Origin: Falsiroseomonas frigidaquae
GTDB taxonomy: Bacteria; Pseudomonadota; Alphaproteobacteria; Acetobacterales; Acetobacteraceae
DNA: 64,000 bases
Direction: 5' to 3'
Assembly (NCBI RefSeq): GCF_012163145.1
Contig: NZ_JAAVTX010000003.1
Coordinates: forward strand, 186,001 to 250,000
This document shows positions 1 to 9,344 of the stretch, one piece after another (the first letter of the stretch is position 1; each line of letters opens with the position of its first letter). Under the pieces are notes generated by a model that worked only from the letters and a program-made list of their open reading frames with translations, was not told the DNA's origin and did not search any database. Both the position numbers and the translations under genes were made by a program.

Positions 1-424
1 CACCACCCTCACCGACTACGCCCTCCGCATGCTGGTCCACCTGGCGGTCGCGCCGGAGGGGCGGGCGACCATCGCGGCGGTGGCGGAAGCCTTCGGCATT
101 TCCGAGAACCACCTGATGAAGGTGGCACATCAGCTCGGCCAGTCCGGCCATATCCTGACCCTGCGCGGCCGTGGCGGCGGGCTGGCGCTGGCCCGGCCGG
201 CGGAGGCGATCACGGTGGGGGATGTGGTGCGGCGGATGGAGCCGGACCTGGCGCTGGTGCCCTGCATGGGCGGCGGCGCCTGCGCCATCCTGCCCGCCTG
301 CCGCCTGAAACAGGCGCTGCATCAGGCCAGGGCGGCCTTCCTGGCGGTGCTGGATGGCACCACCCTGGCCGATATCGCGCAGCCCCAGGCGGAACTGCGC
401 GAATTGCTCGGCCTGCCCGCCTGA
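1..424 (+). CDS. Rrf2-family iron-sulfur regulator, NsrR-like (5' partial)
   Basis: This is a transcription factor of the Rrf2 family, probably an Fe-S cluster sensor of nitric oxide or redox stress. The first complete codon is at position 2 and the start codon lies before the window, so about 140 residues are visible. They begin in helix 1 of the winged helix (TLTDYALRML), pass the recognition helix (ENHLMKVAHQL) and the wing (RGRGGGLAL), and end with three cysteines spaced C-x5-C-x5-C followed by RLKQAL. That is the cluster-binding pattern of NsrR proteins. The target is not visible because the upstream side is missing. IscR or RirA would have a different cysteine spacing, so NsrR-like is preferred. 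The stop codon abuts a hairpin-rich repeat. Confidence 0.85.
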   Translation, partial: TTLTDYALRMLVHLAVAPEGRATIAAVAEAFGISENHLMKVAHQLGQSGHILTLRGRGGGLALARPAEAITVGDVVRRMEPDLALVPCMGGGACAILPACRLKQALHQARAAFLAVLDGTTLADIAQPQAELRELLGLPA

Positions 425-557
425 TACTAAATCCCATTGATGGGAACCTGCGCCCGCCGAAAGGCGGGCGAGCGGCCGAATGGCCGCCGCGCCAAGTGGC
501 GCGTAGCCAAGCCGGCGATTGAGGCTGTGATCGGTCACGATCAACGGGATTTGGTAT
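424..557. repeat. Modular hairpin element, copy 1
   Basis: This 134-bp element fills the gap between two stop codons. Its ends are 17-bp imperfect inverted repeats: ATACTAAATCCCATTGA at 424-440 and its near complement at 541-557, with 2 mismatches. Inside are consecutive perfect hairpins: 451-470 (8-bp stem, GAAA loop), 472-487 (GCGGCC, loop GAAT) and 488-503 (CGCGCC, loop AAGT). These are followed by TAGCCAAGC at 504-512 and a short GTGA/TCAC stem at 527-538. Copies at 21505 and 57376 share the GAAT loop and the AGCCAAGC linker but have different stem sequences. Confidence 0.85.
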
Positions 558-560
558 GAC

Positions 561-1328
561 TCAGCTCATGCTGGCGGTCACGCCGCCATCGACGAACAGC
601 AGCTGCCCCGAGACGAAGTCCGACGCCGGCGAGGCCAGGAACACCGCGGTCCCGGCGATCTCCTCCGGGTCCGCATAGCGCCCGGCCGGGCAGCGGCGCT
701 GCACCATGGCAAGCCATTCCGGGTTGGTCAGCAGTGCCTTGTTCATCTCCGTGTCGAACCAGCCCGGCCCGATCGCATTGCACTGGATGTTCCAGGGCCC
801 GAGTTCCACCGCCAGCGCCCGGATGAACATCTTCAAGCCCCCCTTGGCCGAGGCATAGGGCGTGATGGTGGCGCGGCCGAGGTCGCTGGCCAGGCTGCCG
901 GTGGCGATCACCTTGCCACGGCGGCGTTCCTTCATCCCCGGCACGATCAGGCGGGACAGCCGCCACAGCGCCGTCAGATGCGTGTCGATCACGCTGTGCC
1001 AGCCTTCCTCCGTCGTCTCCTCGATCGGCGCGCGGTGCTGGTTGCCGGCGTTGTGCAGCAGGATGTCGATCGGCCCGAGGCCAGCCACCGCCGCCTCCAC
1101 CGCGCGCCCATCCGTCACGTCGAAGGCGCTGATCCGGCAGGCGAGGCCCTCGGCCCGAAGCGACTCGGCCTGCGCCTCCAGCGTCGCGGCATTGCGGCCG
1201 TTCAGGATCACCTCCGCCCCCGCCTGGGCCAGCCCGCGCGACATGGCGGCGCCGAGGCCGCGGGACGCGCCCGTGACCAGCGCGACCCGTCCGGTCAGGT
1301 CGAAGCGTTGCATATGAACCTGGTGCAT
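561..1328 (-). CDS. SDR-family NAD(P)-dependent oxidoreductase
   Basis: This is a classical short-chain dehydrogenase/reductase of 255 residues, the usual length for the family. The cofactor loop TGASRGLG lies near residue 19, the NAG motif near residue 93, a catalytic Ser sits in TGSLAS, and the YxxxK pair is in YASAKGG. The layout resembles gluconate 5-dehydrogenase or 2-deoxygluconate dehydrogenase, but substrate cannot be read from sequence. The start was taken at 1328, where an AAGGGGGAAA sequence precedes the ATG; an internal ATG five codons later is possible. It converges with the NsrR-like gene across the repeat, and it is divergent from the MpaB-type oxygenase. It is probably cytoplasmic. 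Confidence 0.8.
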   Translation of the reverse strand: MHQVHMQRFDLTGRVALVTGASRGLGAAMSRGLAQAGAEVILNGRNAATLEAQAESLRAEGLACRISAFDVTDGRAVEAAVAGLGPIDILLHNAGNQHRAPIEETTEEGWHSVIDTHLTALWRLSRLIVPGMKERRRGKVIATGSLASDLGRATITPYASAKGGLKMFIRALAVELGPWNIQCNAIGPGWFDTEMNKALLTNPEWLAMVQRRCPAGRYADPEEIAGTAVFLASPASDFVSGQLLFVDGGVTASMS

Positions 1329-1408
1329 GACTTTCGTTTCCCCCTTGCGCGCCGCAGTCTGGCGGCTGACACCGCGACGGTCCAGGAGCCCCCCCGAGAG
1401 CCACGAGG

Positions 1409-2581
1409 ATGTTCGCCCGCATGATCCCGCATGACTACGAAGCCGGCTTCGCCAAGGCGCGGCTGCGTGACCCGGAGATGGCGGAGACCTATCTGCGGCA
1501 CACCAGGCTGGGCGATCCGCTGGCCGATGCGGCGCTGGCCGCGATGGCGGAAAGCGGGCGGCGGGACTGGATCAGCCTCGGCATCGAGCAGGGGCCGGCC
1601 GCGCTGGCCGAGGCACCGGAGGCGGTGCGCGCCTTCTTCAACGAAGCCGAGCGTGTGCCGGACTGGTTCGACCCGGCCGCCACGCTGGCCGGCTGCCGCG
1701 CCTTCCACGGCAATTCGGAGATGCTGCTGGGCGCCTTCGTCGGGGCCGTGCTGATCGAGGGTTTCTCGACCCTCATCAGCAAATCCTTCGCCATCACCGG
1801 GCGGGTGACGGACCAGGGCGTGCGCAGGCTGAAGCAGAACAACCGGCATCTGGTGGAGATCTTCATGCCGGGCGGCCTCGACCGGCAGGGCGACGGCTGG
1901 AAACTCTCGGTCCGCATCCGGCTGATGCACGCCCGGGTCCGCCAGCTTCTATCCGCCTCCGAGGAATGGGACGAGGCCGCCTGGGGCACGCCGCTGCACG
2001 CCGCGCATATCGGCCTGGGCACCGCCACCTTCTCCGGACTTCTGCTGCACCGCGCCCGCCAGCTCGGCGTGCGGTTCACGGCGGAGGAGGCAGAAAGCTT
2101 CATGCTGGTCTGGCGCTATGCCGGGCACCTGATGGGCGTGCCGCCGGCGCTGCAGGCGGCGACGGAGGCGGAGGCGATGCGCCTGGCCAGCATCGCCCGG
2201 ATCTGCGAGCCGCCGCCGGAGATGGAGGCGATCCTGATGGCCAACAGCCTGATCAACTCCGCACCCCTGGTCGCCGGGAAGTCCGAGCCGGCCGAACGGC
2301 GCGCGCTGGCGCGCTACATCTACCGTGTCTCGCGCGCGCTGATCGGGGATGAGCTGGCGGACCAGCTTCACTATCCAAAGACATCCCGCTTCGGCGTGCT
2401 GCCGCTGCTGCGGCTGCGCAACCGCGCCGACCAGCTGATGCGCCGGCTGCCATGGATGGACCAGTACCGCCGCGCCGGGCAGTTCACCCTGATGCTCGAC
2501 GTGTCCTTCGCCGAGCAGGGGCAGATCAACTACCGCCTGCCCGGCGCGCTGCATGCCGAGAAGGATGGACCAATCGGATGA
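1409..2581 (+). CDS. MpaB/Lcp-type oxygenase family protein (DUF2236)
   Basis: This 390-residue protein matches the DUF2236 family, which contains the fungal MpaB oxygenase and the rubber oxygenase Lcp, both heme b proteins. Visible family features are the N-terminal region with DPLADA, a central helix GAVLIEGF, the RLMHARVR segment that carries the proposed heme-ligand histidine, and the later YAGHLMGVP motif. There is no signal peptide, so it is likely cytoplasmic or membrane-associated. The substrate is unknown; some relatives cleave polyisoprene or act on lipids. The family assignment is fairly confident and the activity is not. It ends just before a strong hairpin shared with the convergent pckA. 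Confidence 0.75.
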   Translation: MFARMIPHDYEAGFAKARLRDPEMAETYLRHTRLGDPLADAALAAMAESGRRDWISLGIEQGPAALAEAPEAVRAFFNEAERVPDWFDPAATLAGCRAFHGNSEMLLGAFVGAVLIEGFSTLISKSFAITGRVTDQGVRRLKQNNRHLVEIFMPGGLDRQGDGWKLSVRIRLMHARVRQLLSASEEWDEAAWGTPLHAAHIGLGTATFSGLLLHRARQLGVRFTAEEAESFMLVWRYAGHLMGVPPALQAATEAEAMRLASIARICEPPPEMEAILMANSLINSAPLVAGKSEPAERRALARYIYRVSRALIGDELADQLHYPKTSRFGVLPLLRLRNRADQLMRRLPWMDQYRRAGQFTLMLDVSFAEQGQINYRLPGALHAEKDGPIG

Positions 2582-2607
2582 CGCGGCGCGCCGGACGGCG
2601 CGCCGCG
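2582..2607. terminator. Bidirectional terminator-like hairpin
   Basis: A perfect 11-bp GC stem (CGCGGCGCGCC, loop GGAC, then its complement) sits between the convergent ends of the MpaB-type oxygenase and pckA. There is only a weak pyrimidine tail (CCCTTC) on the plus strand, so it is a plausible but not textbook intrinsic terminator. Confidence 0.6.
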
Positions 2608-2617
2608 CCCTTCAGCC

Positions 2618-4213
<1,596 letters not shown>

Positions 4214-4347
4214 CGCTAGCCTCCAAAAGAGTGCGTCAGGACAGCGAACGCGCCAGCCGCACCATGCGTCCCATGATGGGCGCCCGTGGCGGCCAAATTA
4301 GGGCGGGTAAGCTGCCATAATCAACGCGAACCGGCTGGTTACTTTGT

Positions 4348-5076
4348 TCAACCTTCGCTGTTTAGCCGATTCATCTCCCGTGCCCGCCGCGTCGCGGCCA
4401 CAAGCTCCACGCGAACTCCGCCGGCATCCGCAACCGGCGCGGGCCAATCGAGACGGGCCACAACCTCCCCCGCCACCAGGTCGCAGCCGTCCGGGTCCAC
4501 GCCTGTCATCCGCCATTCGCCCGGCTGCTGGCCGAGCAGCCCGGTGGCGATGGCGGCCAGCGCATCTGCATGGTCCTCGTTCACATGGCCGATGATGCCG
4601 GCCTCCGCCGCCGCCAGGGCCGCGACGGCGGCGGCATCGGGCAGCAGATCGGCCTGGCGCAGCCGGGTGGCGCGGGCGAAGCCGGCCACCAGCAGGGCCG
4701 CGGCGGGGCGGATGCGCCACAGGCGGAAATCGCCGAAATCGGCGTAGAAGGCCGCATAGGGGTGGCGCGCCAGCCAGCGCGGCTTGAGTTCCGCCGGCGC
4801 CGGCTCCGCCAGGCCCGTGATGGTCACGCGCGGCGCGGTCTGCGGGTTGGCATTCTCCGGCACCCCCTGGGCCAGCAGCGAACAGCGTGGCTCCGCCTTC
4901 AGGTGGCGGGTATGCTCGGACAGGTCGGACAGCAGCAGCAGCACGGTCAGGTCGGGCAGCACCGCGGGTGTCACCAGGCTGGCGAAGGGCTGGCCCTCGG
5001 CGGCGGTCGCCAGCGTGGCGGAGGAAGCCCCGCGCAGCAGGCGCCGGGCGATGAATCCGTGGTCATCCTCGGTCAT
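4348..5076 (-). CDS. HugZ-like heme/FMN-binding split-barrel protein
   Basis: This is a 242-residue protein of the HugZ/HutZ group. The N-terminal two thirds resemble the pyridoxamine 5'-phosphate oxidase split barrel (ATLATA near residue 20, [13 protein letters not shown] near residue 48). The C-terminus carries the DUF2470 domain ([13 protein letters not shown]). Family members bind heme and take part in heme utilization or degradation; some bind FMN. The start at 5076 was chosen because the similarity begins there, although the frame stays open upstream. It sits on the pckA strand and is divergent from chvI across about 115 bp. Whether it degrades heme cannot be told from the sequence. Confidence 0.8.
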   Translation of the reverse strand: MTEDDHGFIARRLLRGASSATLATAAEGQPFASLVTPAVLPDLTVLLLLSDLSEHTRHLKAEPRCSLLAQGVPENANPQTAPRVTITGLAEPAPAELKPRWLARHPYAAFYADFGDFRLWRIRPAAALLVAGFARATRLRQADLLPDAAAVAALAAAEAGIIGHVNEDHADALAAIATGLLGQQPGEWRMTGVDPDGCDLVAGEVVARLDWPAPVADAGGVRVELVAATRRAREMNRLNSEG

Positions 5077-5179
5077 TTCGTCGTCAGCCCTTTGCGTGAC
5101 CCGGCTTTGCCACAATCTGCGGTTACAGAGAATCGCAGCGGCGCGTCCGCGCCCACCGTATCGGCGCCCTTGCGCCATG

Positions 5180-5184
5180 AGGAG
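5180..5184 (+). promoter_or_regulatory. Ribosome binding site deciding the chvI start
   Basis: AGGAG lies 7 nt before a GTG at 5192. An in-frame ATG at 5177 lies upstream and overlaps this site. ChvI proteins begin directly with the QTIALVDDD-type strand, so the GTG start fits both the spacing and the family length better than the ATG. Confidence 0.7.
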
Positions 5185-5191
5185 CACCCCC

Positions 5192-5893
5192 GTGCCGCAC
5201 ACCATTGCCCTGGTGGATGACGACCGCAACATCCTGACCAGCGTCTCCATGACCCTGGAGCAGGAGGGTTTCACCGTCCGCACCTTCACCGATGGGGAAA
5301 GCGCGTTGCAGGGGCTGATGGCCCGGCCGGCGGACCTCGCGGTGCTCGACATCAAGATGCCGCGCATGGATGGGATGGAGCTGCTGCAGCGGCTGCGCCA
5401 GCGCAGCGCCATGCCGGTGATCTTCCTGACCAGCAAGGATGACGAGCTGGATGAGCTGATGGGCCTGCGCCTCGGCGCCGATGACTACATCACCAAGCCC
5501 TTCAGCCAGCGCCTGCTGCTGGAGCGCATCCGCGCCCTGCTGCGCCGGAACGAGGCCGGCCGCGCCGAGGGCAGCGGCACCCCCGCCGGCGGCATCATCG
5601 CCCGCGGCGACCTGGTGCTGGACGAGACCAAGCACACCTGCATGTGGAAGGGAAAGCAGGTGCAGCTGACGGTCACGGAATTCCTGCTGGTGAAGGCGCT
5701 GGCCGTCCGCCCGGGCATGGTGAAGAACCGCGACCAGCTGATCGACGGCGCCTATGGCGAGAACATCTATGTCGATGACCGGACCATCGACAGCCATGTG
5801 AAGCGCGTGCGGAAGAAGTTCCGGCAGGTGGATGACGAGTTTGCGCAGATCGAGACGCTGTACGGGCTGGGCTACCGCTACAAGGAAGCCTGA
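5192..5893 (+). CDS. chvI: Response regulator ChvI (OmpR/PhoB type)
   Basis: This is the DNA-binding response regulator of the ChvG-ChvI system, which controls envelope, acid and host-association responses in alphaproteobacteria. It has 233 residues. The receiver domain shows the acidic triad VDDD at residues 8-11, phospho-acceptor Asp53 in [11 protein letters not shown], and the conserved Lys in ITKPFS. A C-terminal winged helix ends with the [15 protein letters not shown] and GLGYRY motifs. The opening residues are nearly those of Agrobacterium ChvI. A GTG start at 5192 is preferred. Its kinase partner chvG usually follows directly, but here it lies 3.4 kb downstream. The stop is 1 nt from the convergent patatin stop. 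Confidence 0.93.
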   Translation: MPHTIALVDDDRNILTSVSMTLEQEGFTVRTFTDGESALQGLMARPADLAVLDIKMPRMDGMELLQRLRQRSAMPVIFLTSKDDELDELMGLRLGADDYITKPFSQRLLLERIRALLRRNEAGRAEGSGTPAGGIIARGDLVLDETKHTCMWKGKQVQLTVTEFLLVKALAVRPGMVKNRDQLIDGAYGENIYVDDRTIDSHVKRVRKKFRQVDDEFAQIETLYGLGYRYKEA

Positions 5894-5894
5894 C

Positions 5895-6827
5895 TCACAG
5901 GTAGCGCCGCAGCGCCGGCAGCGCCTGTTCGGCGCAGGCGCGACCTTCCAGGATCGCCTCCCGCCCCCGATGGAAATCCATCAGCGCCAGGTTGCGTAGC
6001 CGGGGCAGCATCAGCACATGCGGCGGCTCCGCGGCTAGCCGGGTGCGGGTGATCTGGTCCTGCATGATGTTGATCGAATTCGCCAGCACGTCGAAATAGC
6101 CGGGGCTGGCGGGGCCGTTCCGCCCGGCTGCGGGTGGGAACAGCCGGGCGCCCAGCGCCGCCGCCTGCACCCGCAGCGCCGCCGGAAGCTGGCCGAGGGC
6201 GCGGGCCAACCCCTCCCCGCTCGGGGCTGGCGTGGCGGGGGGCGCAGGCGGGGTGGCCTCGAAGCGCCGTCCCACCAGATCGCCGTTCAAATTGACGGCG
6301 ATGATCACATCCGCCCCCAGTGCCCGGCAGACCGAGACCGGCACAGGATTGCACAGCCCGCCATCCACCAGCCATTTGCCGTCCCGCAGCGCCGGGCTGA
6401 ACAGGCCCGGCAGGGCGGCCGAGGCGCGCACCGCCGCATGCATCGGCCCGCTCTGCAGCCAGACCTCCCGCCCGGTGGCAAGCTCCGTCGCCACGGCAGC
6501 GTAGCGGACGGGCTGGCTCTCGATCGGGCCGGCAAGGCCGAGCCCGTTCAGGAAGGCCAGCAGCTCCTTCCCATCGATCAGCCCGCCGCCGGTCAGCCGC
6601 ACATCCAGCAGGCCGACGATCTCCCGCCAGGTCGCCGCTTCCACCCATTCGCGCAATTGCGGCAGGCGGCCGGCGACATGCGCGGCGCCGACCAGCGCGC
6701 CGATCGAGGTGCCGCAGACGATGTCGGGCACGATCCCCGCTTCCGCCAGCGCATCCAGCACCCCGATATGCGCCCAGCCCCGGGCCGAGCCGCTGCCGAG
6801 GGCAATGCCGAGGCGGGGCCGTGTCAT
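5895..6827 (-). CDS. Patatin-like phospholipase, RssA/NTE family
   Basis: This is a 310-residue serine lipase-like protein with a Ser/Asp dyad. The oxyanion segment GSGSARGWAHIG is near the start, the nucleophile lies in GTSIG, and the catalytic Asp is in DGGLCNPVPV. It has no signal peptide or obvious membrane span, so it should act on the cytoplasmic face as an acyl hydrolase. Its ATG at 6827 is separated by one base from the SDR stop (TGA-C-ATG), which indicates translational coupling. It is the last gene of the operon with the SDR and the acyl-CoA ligase, which suggests release and activation of fatty acids. Confidence 0.85.
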   Translation of the reverse strand: MTRPRLGIALGSGSARGWAHIGVLDALAEAGIVPDIVCGTSIGALVGAAHVAGRLPQLREWVEAATWREIVGLLDVRLTGGGLIDGKELLAFLNGLGLAGPIESQPVRYAAVATELATGREVWLQSGPMHAAVRASAALPGLFSPALRDGKWLVDGGLCNPVPVSVCRALGADVIIAVNLNGDLVGRRFEATPPAPPATPAPSGEGLARALGQLPAALRVQAAALGARLFPPAAGRNGPASPGYFDVLANSINIMQDQITRTRLAAEPPHVLMLPRLRNLALMDFHRGREAILEGRACAEQALPALRRYL

Positions 6828-6828
6828 G

Positions 6829-7560
6829 TCACGCTGTGGCGCCGCCATCGACGGTGAAGCGGGCTCCGGTGACGTAGCTGGCCTCGGGGCTGGCGAGCCA
6901 GGCGACCATCGCCGCCAGCTCCTCCGGCCTGCCATAGCGGCCGAGCGCGATGCCGGCGCGCTGCGCTTCCGCCTGCGGGCCGCCGGCGGGGTTCAGCTCG
7001 GTATCGGTGGAGCCGGGATCGACCAGGTTCACGGTGATGCCGCGCGCCCCGAGATCCCGCGCCAGCCCCTGCGTGAAGCCGACCAGCGCCGCCTTGCTCA
7101 TGGCATAGAGCGTCAGCCCCGGCGTGCCGACCTGGTGCGCGATGGTGGAGCCGATGCTGATGATCCGCCCGCCTTCGGTCATGTGGTGCAGCGCCTGCTG
7201 CGCGCCGATGAAGGCGGCCTTGACGTTCACCGCCAGCACCCGCTCCAGCTCGGCCTCCGTCACCGCCTCGGGCGGCCCATAGGGGAACAGGCCGGCGCTG
7301 TTCACCAGCACGCGCAGACCGCCCCATTCGCCCGCCGCGCGGTCCACCGCCGCACGGATCGCGGCGGGGTCGGCGCTGTCGGCCTGGATCGCCAGGCCGC
7401 GGCGGCCCTGGGCGGCGAGTGCCGCCACCACGCGCTCCGCCGCCGCCGCGTTGGACTGGTAGGTGATCGCGACGTCATGCCCCGACGCGCCGAGGCGCAG
7501 CGCGATGGCCGCGCCGATTCCGCGGCTGCCGCCGGTCACCAGGGCCGTGCCCGTCATCAT
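6829..7560 (-). CDS. SDR-family oxidoreductase, FabG-like
   Basis: This 243-residue classical SDR has TGGSRGIG at residues 10-17, NSAG in place of the usual NNAG, a catalytic Ser in SIGS, and Y-x3-K in LYAMSKAA. The C-terminal [11 protein letters not shown] closing motif is typical of 3-oxoacyl reductases. AAGGG lies 6 nt before the first of two adjacent ATGs. It sits between an acyl-CoA ligase (39-nt gap) and a patatin (coupled), so a role on acyl chains is plausible. The actual substrate is unknown. Confidence 0.82.
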   Translation of the reverse strand: MMTGTALVTGGSRGIGAAIALRLGASGHDVAITYQSNAAAAERVVAALAAQGRRGLAIQADSADPAAIRAAVDRAAGEWGGLRVLVNSAGLFPYGPPEAVTEAELERVLAVNVKAAFIGAQQALHHMTEGGRIISIGSTIAHQVGTPGLTLYAMSKAALVGFTQGLARDLGARGITVNLVDPGSTDTELNPAGGPQAEAQRAGIALGRYGRPEELAAMVAWLASPEASYVTGARFTVDGGATA

Positions 7561-7599
7561 CCGAATCCCTTGTCGTGCTGGCGGCAGGCTAGCGCGGCG

Positions 7600-9216
7600 T
7601 CAGGGCACGCCGAAATACCCGGCGAACCGCTCCCGCAGCTTCGTCTTCAGGATCTTGCCGGTGGCGGTGTGCGGGATTTCCTCCACCACCACGACATCAT
7701 CCGGCAGCCACCACTTCGCGACATGCGGGGCGAGGTGCGCCACCATCGCCTCCCGCGTCACCTCCCGCCCCGGCTTGGGCACGACGACCAGCAGCGGACG
7801 TTCGTCCCATTTCGGGTGGCGGGCGGCGACGACCGCGGCCTCCGCCACATCGGGGTGGCCCATCGCCAGGTTCTCCAGCGCGATGGAGGAGATCCACTCG
7901 CCGCCGGACTTGATCACGTCCTTGGTGCGGTCGGTGATGTGCATGTAGCCGGCGGGGTCGATGGTCGCGACATCGCCCGTCTCGAACCAGCCGTCTTCCG
8001 TCAGTGCGTCGCCGGTCCGAAAGTAGCCGCGCGTCACGGTCGGGCCGCGCACCTGCAGGTTGCCGAAGGTCACCCCGTCCCAAGGCTTCTCCACGCCGTC
8101 ATCGCCGACGATCCGCATATCCACGGTGAAGGGCGGAAAACCCTGGGTCTCCTGCAAATCCAGCACGCCCTCCGCATCCCGCCCGGCCACTTCCGGCTTC
8201 ACGCCGCAGATGGTGCCGATCGGGCTGGTCTCGGTCATGCCCCAGGCGTGCACCACATGGATGCCGCGCTGCTCGAAGGCGGCGGTCAGCGCGCGCGGGC
8301 AGGCGGAACCGCCGATCACCACCCGCTTCAGCGTGGTCAGCGCCGCCCCCGTCGCCTCCATGTGCTGCAGCAGGCCGAGCCAGACGGTGGGCACCGCGGC
8401 GGTGAAGGTGACGCCCTCCGCCTGCATCAGGCCGTGCAGCGAGGGCCCGTCCAGCTTCGGCCCTGGCAGCACCAGCCCGGCGCCGGTCAGCGGTGCGACG
8501 AAGGGCAGGCACCAGCCATTGGCATGGAACATCGGCACCACCGGCATCACCCGGTCCATCGCCGACAGCCCCATCATGTCCGGCGCCGCGACGGCCAGGG
8601 CGTGCAGCACGTTGGAGCGGTGCGAATACAGCACGCCCTTGGGTTCGCCCGTGGTGCCGGAGGTGTAGCAGAGGCCGGCGGCGGCATTCTCCTCGCCCTC
8701 CAGCCAGCTGAAGTCGCCATCCGCCTCCGCCAGCCAGGATTCGTAATCCACCGCGCCGGGCAGGCTGGTTTCCGGCATATGCGCCGCATCGGTCAGCACG
8801 ACGTAGCGCGTGATCTGCGGCAGCTTGGCCGCGATCCCCTCCGCCAGGGCGATGAAGGAAAGGTCCAAAAGCATCAGCCGGCTTTCGGCGTGGTTCAGGA
8901 TCCAGGCGATCTGGTCCGGGAACAGGCGGGGATTCAGCGTGTGATAGACCGCACCGGCGCCGGTGATGCCGTACCAGGCCTCGATGTGGCGCCAGGTGTT
9001 CCAGGCCAGCGTGGCCACCCGGTCACCGGGTCGCACCCCCTCCCGCACCAGCCGCTGCGCCAGGGCCAGCGACCGGCGGCGCAGCGTGGCATAGTCGGTG
9101 CGGTGGATCGGCCCCTCCACGCTGCGGCTGGCAACGGTCCGGCCGCCATGATGGCGGGCGGCGTGGTCGATCAGCCGGTGGATCCGAAGCGGCCAGTCCT
9201 GCATCAGCCCGAGCAT
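7600..9216 (-). CDS. Fatty acyl-CoA ligase (AMP-forming)
   Basis: This 538-residue adenylate-forming enzyme joins a carboxylic acid to CoA with ATP. The P-loop-like [11 protein letters not shown] motif lies near residue 175, the ATP/Mg motif WGMTETSP follows, the hinge region is TGDVATID...[13 protein letters not shown], and the C-terminal catalytic Lys is in TGKILKTKL. It resembles the medium/long-chain acyl-CoA ligases of the AlkK/FadD3 type. The start at 9216 agrees with the family N-terminus; the frame extends further upstream without support. It heads the operon with the SDR and patatin and lies divergent from chvG. Confidence 0.88.
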   Translation of the reverse strand: MLGLMQDWPLRIHRLIDHAARHHGGRTVASRSVEGPIHRTDYATLRRRSLALAQRLVREGVRPGDRVATLAWNTWRHIEAWYGITGAGAVYHTLNPRLFPDQIAWILNHAESRLMLLDLSFIALAEGIAAKLPQITRYVVLTDAAHMPETSLPGAVDYESWLAEADGDFSWLEGEENAAAGLCYTSGTTGEPKGVLYSHRSNVLHALAVAAPDMMGLSAMDRVMPVVPMFHANGWCLPFVAPLTGAGLVLPGPKLDGPSLHGLMQAEGVTFTAAVPTVWLGLLQHMEATGAALTTLKRVVIGGSACPRALTAAFEQRGIHVVHAWGMTETSPIGTICGVKPEVAGRDAEGVLDLQETQGFPPFTVDMRIVGDDGVEKPWDGVTFGNLQVRGPTVTRGYFRTGDALTEDGWFETGDVATIDPAGYMHITDRTKDVIKSGGEWISSIALENLAMGHPDVAEAAVVAARHPKWDERPLLVVVPKPGREVTREAMVAHLAPHVAKWWLPDDVVVVEEIPHTATGKILKTKLRERFAGYFGVP

Positions 9217-9344
9217 CGTGGCGTGTTCCCCCTGGTTTCTTGCCCGCAAGTCTTGGCCCTTCGCGGCCGCCACGCAACCGCCATGGCCTTGAGGCAGGAT
9301 GCCGCGTTACCTTCCCGCAAGCAGCCACAGGAAACCGCAGACCC

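Noticed and set aside
4214-4347. Riboswitch in the pckA leader
   Set aside because: No conserved riboswitch core or stable multi-stem layout is visible; only a strong ribosome site and weak promoter-like boxes.
5077-5436. Upstream extension of the HugZ-like gene
   Set aside because: It would overlap chvI on the other strand and shows no family similarity.
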